DNA of 64,000 nucleotides from Ceratodon purpureus. Its lineage: Eukaryota; Streptophyta; Bryopsida; Pseudoditrichales; Ditrichaceae. Under the pieces are notes generated by a model, which did no database searches, was not told where the DNA came from, and worked only from the letters and a program-made list of their open reading frames with translations. The stretch is taken from positions 14,924,467-14,988,466 of the forward strand of contig CM026423.1 in assembly GCA_014871385.1 (NCBI GenBank), written 5' to 3'. This document shows, in pieces, positions 11,824-21,465 of this stretch. How positions within the stretch are numbered: position 1 is the first letter of the stretch; each line of letters opens with the position of its first letter. The translations under genes were made by a program, and so were the position numbers.

Positions 11824-14800
11824 TTGAGCCCACCAAGTGGCCTTATGGAGCCATGGAGGGAATACAACGTCGGCAAAGTTAGGCTTGGGAAACTTATACG
11901 CATCCCGAATTGCTAGAGAAGAGTTCCACCTCTGGAGCCATTTGATCATCATCGGCGTGGGCATCGCCGAAGTTGCCAACATCCAGAGCTTCTCCTCTTG
12001 CATCTCAGGCTTATCAAATTTTTTGTAATGTAGTTTTACCTCCTCCAGAAACGCCGCCGTGTGCTTTGGATCTGCAACCGGCAAATACTTCCTTAGCTCC
12101 CCAATAAGCTTGTCCTCCACTGCTTTAACTGCCTGGGCAACCCACTCGTCGGCAGAGCGCTCGGTCCATTGCTCAGGGTCTGGGTGTTTGATCTGAAATC
12201 TCTCCTGAGCAGCATGTGCGGCTTCTCCTAGCTCTTGCTGAATTCGCACAAAATTGTGAAAGTTATTCAACACGATAATAAAATGGTATTCAATCAAAGG
12301 CATTGCCGCGGCTAAGGAGCGCATACCTGATAAAGCACTGTGCATAAGGCTTCAACCGAGAGTGTGTACCAAGTCCTCTTCTTCTCGGTCTGTTTCTTCT
12401 TAGTTGCTTCCAGAACTGGCTAAGGTATGTGAGCTGACTTTTTTTGAGAAAAGTCCTTTTCAGCAAAAACAGTGTAAATAGGACCAAGTTACCATGTCAA
12501 TTTGACATCCATGTAGATAGTGGCTGTAGAAATCTGGTTGAGAGTCAAATGGACATAGTGTAGAATTCAGGGGACATGACCCTACCTAGAGACACGACTT
12601 GTCAAATTGACTCTACGTACAGGCACACCTTTTAGAAATTAAGGCATAACTAGGAATTAAGGAAGAAGAAAGAATTACTTCACCACACCACACAACACTG
12701 TGTGAGTGATAGTCACATTATGTAAAAAATATAAAAATAGAATTCCATTGTCTAATTGATTGTCAACTTGACTCTGAGTAGCTCACTGTATATTTGATTC
12801 ACAATGCTCTTTGTCAAATTGAACTATAGTTTCGATGCACAGTGTATTAGTCTGCAGAACTGTAGAATCAGAATGGAGAACTGGAGCAAACTGATTACTG
12901 TCTAATTGATTTGCGAATCTTACTGTCAAATTGAAACTGCAGATCTGCTGAACAGTGAAATTATATGTAGTCTAAGGGAGATAGAATGAACAGTTTGATC
13001 CAATGGCTACTGTCTAATTGACAAATTGAATTCATATTGCTTGCTGCATAATGTCTAGTTAACACTGGTCAAATGGACAAGATGGTGGTTCGGTATGCAT
13101 CCATGGGCATGCATACATTGTCAACTTGACTTGCATGGACCATGTCTAATTGACTCAGTGGAGAGTTGGTGGGAGTTACAGTGAATGTGGTGACTCACAC
13201 TGGATACTGTCTAATTGAAATGGATACTGTCTATTTGAAATCAAAGATATTGATGGAGCAAAGTGAAGAGTGGGTGAGATTGTCTATTTGAACTCAGAAC
13301 GAAGGGAGAGTTACTGAGTGAATAGAAAATAGAAATTATGGAGAATAAATACAACAGTTTGTCCAATTGACAATTGCATTGTTGTGAATGGGAATTATGG
13401 AGAATGAGAGTTCCATGTGAGTACTGGAACAGTGAAGTGAGTATTACTTGATAGTCTTTTAAATTAGATTGGCCATCTGAAATAGAAGACTGAGAATGAC
13501 TTAGAATTTATGGAAGCCAGATTGAGTACATTGATGGATAAAAGTGACATTAATTATTAAGGAGTGATCAGCCTTAGTGATTATTAGTTCTCATTATAGT
13601 AAAACTTGAATGTATTCAATTGGAGTATAGTGCAGTCATTGTAATTGAGTAATACAATTGAGAAGTATAGTTGTGATGAATGGTAGAGTTGGAGTATGAT
13701 TGAATGTGAATGAGTAGACAGTGATTACATGTCTATTTGAAATGCGCTGGATGGGAGGAAAAAGATGAAGACAAGCAAGGAGTTGCTTGAGATAAGTTAA
13801 TCTATCATAACATATCCCAAAGCATCATTCATAGGCATAAATAGGTTGAACACTAGATTCTAACCTAGTAATGAATGAACTTGCATATGCATAATAAATG
13901 CATTGTCCAATTGAACTTGGAAGGGAGTGATGGCAATAAACCGAGAGATGGTACTTGTCAATTTGAACTCCCATTACCCTTGAACCAATTAAGAGTTTGG
14001 ATTACTTGGGTTTTATGTGACTTGGGGTAATTAAGACATTAGAGTTATAAAGAGATTCTTTTAAGGAAATACTTTGCATTCTATTATTCTTTACTTATTA
14101 CAGTGACCTTTAGTTACGTTAAAAGCTAAACGAAAAGACCTATTCCCATGACTTACCACTATTTGTAAATTTTACCAATTACAAGGTACTAGACCCTCAA
14201 AGTAAGAGATTGGCTAAGGAGCTATGTTTTGGACGCGGTACAGTTTGTGGACAAGATTAGTCGACACATGCGATTTTTGATTCCTCCTGAACATGTAGAA
14301 AATCCGGTTAATTAGCACTCTCTAAAAAAGAAGACAAATCATATCAAAGATTAAAAATCAAATATCCCTCACCAGATAACTTCGTGTAACGCGGTCAAGG
14401 CAGAGGGTACGTCCTCTCTCGGATCGAGAATTACACTTTCCATCCTGTAATGCCAATTGATATCTCCCGCATGATACTCCTCAATAATCAGCTTCCAGGC
14501 CTGCAACCTATGGTTACCATCCCAGACCATGAACATCTTGTTCGAAAATATCAGTAAGTCCTCATCTTTGCGCAAGCTCTGCTCAAAGTCTTCATTAACC
14601 TCCCTCCATTCCTTGGACCAGGAGGCTTCGATAGCCGGGGTGACTTCTGAAGTATGCCCATGGTTGTCTTCAAGGGCAACATAAAAATATCCATTACCCT
14701 CCATGTAACCATCCCTAACAAAATGGGCAGCAAGGTTGTTCACATCATTCTTCAGGAAAGGGCAAACCACCGGCAGTGACACCATACGACAAAGACGTAT

Positions 14801-15055
14801 GAAGAGTCAACCCTTCGGCTTCGGTTGCCACTTCAATTTCTCCAATCGAGATGCGGTGATCGCTGATTCCTTGTTGACAAGATCATACAACTTATGCTTG
14901 AGTCCTCGGTCCAATAAGCGAACTGCAACACGAGGTCCATTGAGGTAATCAGAACATCGATAAGCCCAATTCATGCACAACCCAATCTCATGCCCGCAAC
15001 ATGCGCAACCCGATTGCAAAACAAATATCATCAGAAAAGGTATAGGTAGGCCCAT
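11824..15055 (-). pseudogene. Element B ParB-like protein gene, decayed and without the methyltransferase domain
   Basis: The ParB-like exon (about 15055-14373) reads through VSLPVVCPFLKNDV to MFMVWDGNHRLQAW, aligning with the ParB exons of A and C. An in-frame TGA near 14808 interrupts it. A short exon (about 12415-12327) matches the end of exon 6 of C (basic stretch, WY, EALCTVLYQ, then GTATGC). Exon 12237-11824 aligns with exons 7 and 8 of C joined without an intron (FLEEVKLHYKKFDKPEMQEE). In A and C that junction carries the largest palindrome-filled intron. The long gap 14372-12416 instead carries another repeat array. No domain IV or I motif of the methyltransferase is found downstream. 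The start of the gene was not located. Confidence 0.7.
12490..13980. repeat. Interspersed TGTCnAnTTGA motif array
   Basis: About 17 copies of an 11-13 bp near-palindrome of the form TGTCAATTTGAC, TGTCTAATTGAC or TGTCTATTTGAA are scattered here. Examples start near 12496, 12599, 12752, 12806, 12900, 12926, 13010, 13118, 13144, 13208, 13226, 13281, 13360, 13733, 13901 and 13957. The intervening DNA shows no common period. The array lies between the ParB-like exon and the next exon of the element B minus-strand gene. Confidence 0.8.
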
Positions 15056-15059
15056 TGCA

Positions 15060-17400
15060 ATATTGAAAGCACTGCAAATGCAGTGCCGTTAACGGCACTG
15101 CTTTTGCAGTGCATTATTCATGACATTAAGTCACCTTCATCACCGAGCTTCTTGACAAGGCTCGGTGAAGAAGGTGTCGCTCAGCCATTTAAAAGCCACA
15201 GCAAAAGCAATGCCGTTAACGACACTGCTTTTGCACTGCCTTCTAGATTGCACACGTACTATTTATACCGCCGAGACTTATGACAAATTCGGCGGTATAG
15301 GTTGGATCTCTCCAATATAGAAAGCACTGCAGAAGCAGTGCCGTTAACGGCACTACCTTTGCAGGGCCATCAGAATGGCACAGAGTCACCTTCGTCACCG
15401 AAGCCTGGTAATGAAGGTGACTCTATGCAATCCAAAAGGCACTCCAAAAGCAGTGCCGTTAACGGCACTGCTTTTGCAGTGCCTTCTAGGTGCCACACAA
15501 CCTACCTTCTTCACCAAGCTTCTTGATGAGGCACTGATGAAGGTGGGCTGTGAGCCATCTAAAAGGCACTCCAAAAGCAGTGCCCTAAACAGCACTGCTT
15601 TTGCTGTGCCTTCCAAATGGCATATAGTCTTCTTCATCACCAATCCTTGTCAAGAAGGTCGGTGACGAAGATGGGCTCCATGCCATTCCAAAGGCACTCA
15701 AAAAGTAGTGCCGTTAACGGCACTCCTTTTTCAGTGCCTTTGGAATGGCATGGAGCCCATCTTCGTCACCGACCTTATCAAGAAGCTCAGAGATGAAGAT
15801 GGGCTTTTGCCATCCGAAAGGCACTCCAAAAGCAATGCCGTTAACGGCACTGCTTTCTCAGTGCTTTTCGAATGGCATAGAGCCCATCTTCGTCACCAAC
15901 CTTCTTGACAAGGATTGGTCATGAAGAAGACAATATGCCATTTGGAAGGCACTCCAAAAGCAGTGCCGTTAACGGCACTGCTTTTACAGTGCCTTCTAGA
16001 TGCCACACAACCTACCTTCTTCACCAAGCTTCTTGATAAGGCACTGATGAAGGTGGGCTATGAGCCATCTAAAAGACACTGCAAAAGCAGTGCCGTTAAC
16101 GGCACTGCTTTAGCAGTGCCTTCCAAATGGCATATAGTCTTCTTCATCACCAATCCTTGTCAAGAAGGTTGGTGACCAAGATGGGCTCCATGCCATTCCA
16201 AAGGCACTGAAAAAGTAGTGCCGTTAACGGCACTGCTTTTTTAGTGCCTCCAGAATGGTCAAAGCCCATCTTCATCTCCGAGCCTCGTCAAGAAGGGAGC
16301 GGTTTTGGGAGGAAAATGATATATCAAGGGAGGGTCAAAAGGGAGTGCCGTCAACGGCACTCCTTTTATGACCTCTCAAGATGTGTACAAAGTGCTCGAA
16401 CTCCTTACCTTCGACGGCCTTGACAACTGAGAACCAACAGCAAAAAAACCATTTCGCAGGACGCAAAAATCAGATAGGGAGCGGTTTTGGGAGGAAAATG
16501 ATATATCAAGGGAGGGTCAAAAGGGAGTGCCGTTAACGGCACTCCTTTTATGACCTCTCAAGATGTGTACAAAGTGCTCGAACTCCTTACCTTCGACGGC
16601 CTTGACAACTGAGAACCAACAGCAAAAAAACCATTTCGCAGGACGCAAAAATCAGATAGGGAGCGGTTTTGGGAGGAAAATGATATATGAGGGGAGGGTC
16701 AAAAGGGAGTGCCGTTAACGGCACTCCTTTTATGACCTCTCAAGATGTGTACAAAGTGCTCGAACTCCTTACATTTGACGGCCTTGACAACAGAGAACCA
16801 TGAGCACTACATTTAAGAGCAGATCTGAGGGGAAACAGTGGTGGCTAAGGACTTGGAAGTTAATCAAATATAGGACAATTTGAGCTTGAAAAATACCCAT
16901 AATGCATCTGAAAAAGAGGTGCCGTTAACTGCAGTATCCCAAAAGTGTCTCCCTGATGCACAAAATACCTACAAATTCCTTGGAATAGCCTTTATGAATC
17001 AATTATGGACTCAAAATTATTTTTTGATGACCTTCAAAGGTAGTGCCGTTCACGGTAGTACTTTTTTACTGCAATTTGAAGTACTTGAAGTATCTAATAT
17101 AAGGTTTTCTTGACAATTTCTTTAGTCTTGATAAAGGCCTAAAAAAGAGTATCGTTAACGGCTGTACTTTTCGAGCCTTCTTTTGGTCATTTAATCTGTT
17201 AAAATGAATCTGCTGTGGAGGTTGTGTTGTCAATGGCACGTCTCAAGAAGTATCCTCCGCTGTTTCAAGGGGGTCGAGTTCAAATACCAATAATGCCCCT
17301 TGGGACCAGTGTTGTCAACGGCAGTAATTTCAAGGGGTCGAAATCAAAATCCGAAAATGCCCTTTTGGACCACTGCCGTTGACGGCAGTGGTTTTAAGAC
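15060..17400. repeat. Tandem hairpin array centred on GCCGTTAACGGC
   Basis: Exact GTTAAC centres occur at about 15088, 15215, 15343, 15458, 15713, 15840, 15968, 16095, 16223, 16532, 16714, 16924 and 17154, with mutated centres near 15584, 16350, 17048, 17310 and 17371. Spacing is about 127 bp, then a 182-bp unit is repeated three times (about 16290-16770). The best copies form a 30-bp perfect palindrome (AAAAGCAGTGCCG, TTAA, CGGCACTGCTTTT). Intervening segments form further hairpins (CATCTTCGTCACC type). The array sits upstream of the ParB-like exon of element B. Confidence 0.95.
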
Positions 17401-18412
17401 GTCAAATTCAACATCCAGATGTTCATGTTTTGACTATTACAATTGCCAGCGAAGGTCTTATTTACAATTTAACAATGTAAGATGAAACCTCATTTCTCTC
17501 AAACACCTCTTATAGGACCAAATAGGAAAATTTTTACTTGAATGTGTTTCCAAATAAAAAATTTAGAGGACGAATATATTAATGAAACAACAATTTGCAT
17601 TGTGCTAATCCAAAATTCAAGGGTTGTCCAAAAAAATTATAAATACGAGATTCATATAAATTACATAAACAAATTTTTAAATATATGAATTCAAATAAAG
17701 TAGAAGAATAGAAGGATTTAGATTCACATAAAAGGAGATTTAAAATTCACATGTCTCCTTTAGTCCCCTACCGGCAACAAGATTGGTCTGAATGGGGTTG
17801 CCTGTTTTTTAGAATAGAATTGTCTTTTGTGCTCACTGTGAAGTGCCTTGAATGCAGCATTAGACCACTGCCGTTAATGGCGGTGCTATGAGCACCAACT
17901 AGAAGACATTTGATGTGCGGTACACGCTTGTGAAATTGGATGCGCCACCATTGTAGTTTGCTGCATCGCATCACCTGGATCATCGCTGGCCTTTGAAGCT
18001 TGCTCCATTGCTGCAACCGCTGGACCTGTGTAAAATTCCCTCCTAGCTTCTATAATCTCTTGTCATCAGTTATAGGATTGCTCTGGATCATTATGTTCTA
18101 GATGATTCTGTGGTGCTGAAATTTGCAATGTATACCAAGGTGATAAATCTCTATTGCTGATTACGATGAAAATCCATCGTGTTGGTGGTGGGGATTATCT
18201 TGTCTAAACATGTGTGAAGGCTGGAGGCGTTGTTGTGGTAGAGTTGGGAGTGTTGGCAATTGGTAGTAATGGCCGCCGTTTAGTCATAAGCTGCTGACGG
18301 TGGGTAGTTCGTTTGCTGAATTGCGAAGGGGGGTCGGAATTTTTGAGCTTGTTGTCTAGGTTGTGAAGAGCGAACTGACTGGTTGGTTGCTGTTGGATTG
18401 TTGAGGATGCAG
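17401..18412. other. Non-coding spacer within element B
   Basis: No gene is supported. One further variant of the palindrome (TGCCGTTAATGGC) occurs near 17880. Duplicated short phrases (CTTGTCTAAA followed by TGTGAAGGCTGGAGG) near 18200 and 18960 show local rearrangement around the captured PDX2 sequence. Confidence 0.5.
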
Positions 18413-19438
18413 GTTTGCGTAAGCTGGGCGTAAACGCCGTGGAGGTGCGCAAGCCAAAGCAATTTGCGTTCTTGTCGGGCCTTATTGTTCCAAGCGGCGA
18501 GAGCACCACCATGGCCAAGCTGGGGGAGAAGAACAAGCTTGTGCGTACACATTCCGCTCCATCTTCACGATTTTATTTCAATCGTCTCATAAAAAAATTG
18601 GTTTTTGGATTCTTCTCTTTGTTTTTCCACACTTGTGACCAAGTTGATGACGATTGTTGCAGTTTCCAGCACTGCGTGAATTTGGACGCTCGGGGAAACC
18701 TATTTGAGGGACGTGCGCTGGGCTCATCTTTTTGGCAAACAAAGCTTCCCGTGAGAGCACAATTCTAGCCCAATCTCTGGCCTTGTATCACTTTAGTAAT
18801 GTCTCTCTTTCATAACTAGAGTTGTAATTGAATGTTGGTGCTGTTCACCTATTTAAAGGTTTAAGGATTGTGTCAATGGTGGGGTTTTAGGGTTCTAAAA
18901 ATCTGTGTGCGTGTTTGATTGGTGTATTATGTATAAGGTGTTGAAGTGAGCTCGATTTTCTTGTCTAAATAGGTGTGAAGGCTGGAGGCCAGGAGCTTTG
19001 GGAGGTCTTCAATGCAGCGTTCACAGCAACTTTTTTGGTAACCAGGTAACCTACTTAGACCACGCCATTTTTCATAATTCTATGGTTTATTATTAGTTTG
19101 AAGTACTCTAAGATATTCTCTATTAATCAGTTTCTTTTTATACTTATTGTAGAAAGCATGATCAAAGTAATTGGAGCAGTCTTTTCTCCGACTGACGGTG
19201 ATAATTTATCTGTTGTGCAGCTGAATAGCTTTGAAGTGGAGCTCCCAGTTCCAACTCTAGCCTCACAAGAAGGAGGTTCGAAGACTTGCCGTCTTGTGTT
19301 CATCCGAGCTCCTTTGGTTTTAGATGTTGGTCGTTCCGTGGATGTGCTGGCGGAATATCTCTTGGCACCCAGGCAGTCAGTCGATGTCCTAGATCACGTG
19401 CTTCTTTTCTTCGCCAATGGAGGGGATTCATGTCTGCG
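18413..19438 (+). pseudogene. PDX2: Captured PDX2 (pyridoxal 5'-phosphate synthase glutaminase subunit) fragment
   Basis: Four exon-like blocks align in order with plant PDX2, the glutamine amidotransferase subunit that feeds ammonia to PDX1 in vitamin B6 synthesis. Block 18413-18540 reads RKLGVNAVEVRKPKQ and GLIVPSGESTTMAKL, then GT. Block 18663-about 18750 reads FPALREF, GRSGKPI, stop, GTCAGLIFLANKA, which includes the amidotransferase nucleophile Cys. Block about 18971-19045 reads KAGGQEL then, one base out of frame, GGLQCSVHSNFFGNQ. Block 19221-19438 reads LNSFEVELPVP, SQEGG, VFIRAPLVLDVG. Introns remain between the blocks, so capture was from genomic DNA and not from mRNA. The premature TGA (a Trp codon in PDX2) and the frameshift make it a pseudogene. 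The N-terminal exon and the C-terminal catalytic His/Glu part are missing. Family assignment is from memory of conserved PDX2 motifs. Confidence 0.88.
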
Positions 19439-19570
19439 GTATGATTTTCCTAAACTGTGCTGCTCCCTTCAATTTTTTTAGATAAATCTAAATGACAAAA
19501 CTTCTATCATTGAATCTAACTCCATCCATTGTCTAAACTCTAGAAATTTACGGAAGAAGAACTCACAAAA

Positions 19571-20601
19571 ATGCCCACTTGTAATCTCGCCAAAACAATT
19601 CATAACAAGTGGCTCCAAGCTTCAGGAAACCACGGCAGTGACCTCTACGTTGCCACGGTGGACGAATTTGTTCAGCGATTTCTACAGGTTGTTAACTACT
19701 ACCAGTTCCTCAAAGATGATGTAAGCGGAACAGGTCCATCGAAGAAGGAACTGAAGCTTAGGATGACGGAACGCAGGGCCCAGAGAGCTGTTACAAAGAA
19801 GAAGTGTATTGAGAGAATTGTCAGGGGCGCAAACTGCACTACTGTACCTACCTACACCGGGGTTTGGACTAACGTACGTAGGAACACATCTGAGAGGACA
19901 TAGTTCTTCTTCTGCCCCGATGACATTGAGAGGTGCGTGAAAGGCACAAGGCGCAAGTGGATAGCTAGATACTCAGTGGACCAAGAAATGCCTTGGATTC
20001 CAGAGGTCTGGCCAATGAAACTAGGTACAAACCCCAAACTCATAGAAATCCTCGCCCTTGAAGCAGCAGGGTTTCAACTTCCGCAGAAGAAGCCGGTCTC
20101 CCAATGACGCCTCTTCTCGTCTGCCCCGCCTCCTGCAAATCTCAGTTGGGTGCCTGTTCCTGCAGATGCAAACCGCTACCTGGGCAAGAGAGACGGCAAG
20201 ATGGTGAAGCGCACTGCCACTCGCCCTAACCCGGCGCAGCGACTCTCCATGGGCTCCTCCAAGTCCCTCAAAGCTCGCCTCCGTTCCGTCACTATGATAC
20301 CTCACCCGGGCCATGGTTGCATCATCGGGCTGGATTCGGGCATTGCTCCTAACATTACACAGTACAAGATCACCATCAGCTCCTACCCCGGCTGCACTTG
20401 CCCTGCATTCACGAAGACGATGACTAAGTTCCAAGGTAGGATTCAATTTACGTACTATAAGCACATCTATCACATCCTTTTGAAGGTCTGCAGCCGTGAT
20501 CCCGAGACGGACCTTTTCATCCATGCGCCTATCTTTAGTTTCAACAAAATCAAGCTAGTCCAAGAGAGTGGAATCTTCATTCACCCCTTGGCCAAAAAAT
20601 A
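19571..20601 (+). pseudogene. Element B transposase remnant (C-terminal half only)
   Basis: It begins with PTCNLAKTIHNKWLQASGN, aligning with the second exon of the A and C transposases (PSCNLAETIHNKWLQ). In-frame stops occur at about 19901-19903 (just before FFFCPDDIERCVKG) and near 20104. About 110 residues in the middle are deleted. The SWIM zinc finger is altered: CTCPAF is kept but the third ligand Cys is Tyr (YYKH instead of YCKH). The upstream exon with the DDE core and the Cys/His cluster is absent; captured PDX2 sequence occupies that side. The piece cannot encode an active transposase. Confidence 0.88.
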
Positions 20602-21394
20602 GGAGGCAGGATACTTTTGACGACAGGCATTCACATAGTGGACGGTGGTTAATGGGGATGCTTAGTCATTGGTGATTGAATTTTTCCTTGTACTGAGTCA
20701 GCAATACAATTTTCGTATTACCTATTTCAATATAAAGGTTTTGTCATTCACATTTACTTCATCAAGTAAGAATAGTATTAACTTTGGACAAAGGGCCTTT
20801 GTACATTGTCTCTCCTAAAAGTTGGACTGTACTAGTGCCATCAATACAAATTAATAGCCATTTTATTCTTTAAATGTAAAAATTGAAATGGAAAAAAAAA
20901 ATACATAGAAAATGAATAAAGAATAATTAAGAAGAAAATGAACAAACTAATCAGAAGATATATTGGCAATACAAATTAGAGGATAGCATGGAGGAATAGA
21001 ATGGATAGACAGGGTAGGAATTGAGAAGATGGTTAGAATGGAAGAAGATAGAAAGGGAAACAAATTCAAATAATTAAAACAATAAGTAATATGATGAATG
21101 CCATGTACATGAGATTGGAAGAGATGTAATAATATGAAGAAAATGACATAAAATTTAGAAATTTAATTTAAGAACCTTACAAAATATAGGATTAGTACAG
21201 AAACGAAGAGGGAAGGTAGTACATTTTTATTATAAAAACTGTAGTTCAGTCCACGGTTATAGGGTAAGAAAAAATTATTGATTCTATAATATTCTCAGAA
21301 TATTCTGAGAATATTCTCAAAATGTTCGAATATTCTAAATTTATATTCGAATTTTAGTCAAAAAGTTACTTTTTAAAAGATTTTGGACCCAATT
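20602..21394. other. Non-coding right arm of element B
   Basis: AT-rich sequence without a gene. It contains the subterminal motif CCACGGTTATAGGG (21251-21265) and a cluster of self-complementary GAATATTC words at about 21285-21355 (GAATATTCTGAGAATATTC). Confidence 0.6.
21251..21265. promoter_or_regulatory. Subterminal motif, right end of element B
   Basis: CCACGGTTATAGGG lies about 190 bases inside the right end, in inverted orientation to the copy at 9483-9497. The same motif is present at the right end of C. Confidence 0.55.
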
Positions 21395-21455
21395 TTCTGC
21401 TCGCCGCTCTTCAAATCTCCGCTCGCCGCTCGCAGCACGCATACAAGTCTCCCTC
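21395..21455. repeat. Right terminal inverted repeat of element B
   Basis: It mirrors 9380-9433 (TCTCCGCTCGCCGCTCGCAG core). It is followed immediately by the second copy of the 10-bp target duplication. Confidence 0.9.
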
Positions 21456-21465
21456 GACTTTGTCG
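21456..21465. repeat. Right target-site duplication of element B
   Basis: GACTTTGTCG is identical to 9370-9379. The transposase frame of element A resumes directly after it (AGC GGC ACG TTT). Confidence 0.93.

Larger units (their letters stand above)
9380..21455. mobile_element. Element B: nested, decayed 12.1-kb MULE-like element with captured PDX2
   Basis: It is bounded by 10-bp target duplications and 40-bp imperfect inverted repeats that begin GAGGGA and contain GCGAGCGGCGAGCGGAGA. Inside are a decayed minus-strand ParB-like gene (11824-15055), a captured PDX2 pseudogene (18413-19438) and only the C-terminal half of a transposase (19571-20601). The layout of a minus-strand ParB gene with a plus-strand transposase is the same as in A and C, so B is a divergent member of the same family. 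It has no CGGATCCG core. Its palindromes are centred on GTTAAC instead. It cannot be autonomous because the catalytic transposase exon is absent. Confidence 0.9.

Noticed and set aside
15083..16175. Series of 60-96 codon frames with shared peptides in the GTTAAC array
   Set aside because: They appear on both strands because the array is palindromic and tandem; they encode translations of the repeat only.
15060..17400. CRISPR-like array of regularly spaced repeats
   Set aside because: Spacing is regular but the whole unit, including the spacer, is repeated and self-complementary. The context is a eukaryotic transposon with no cas genes.
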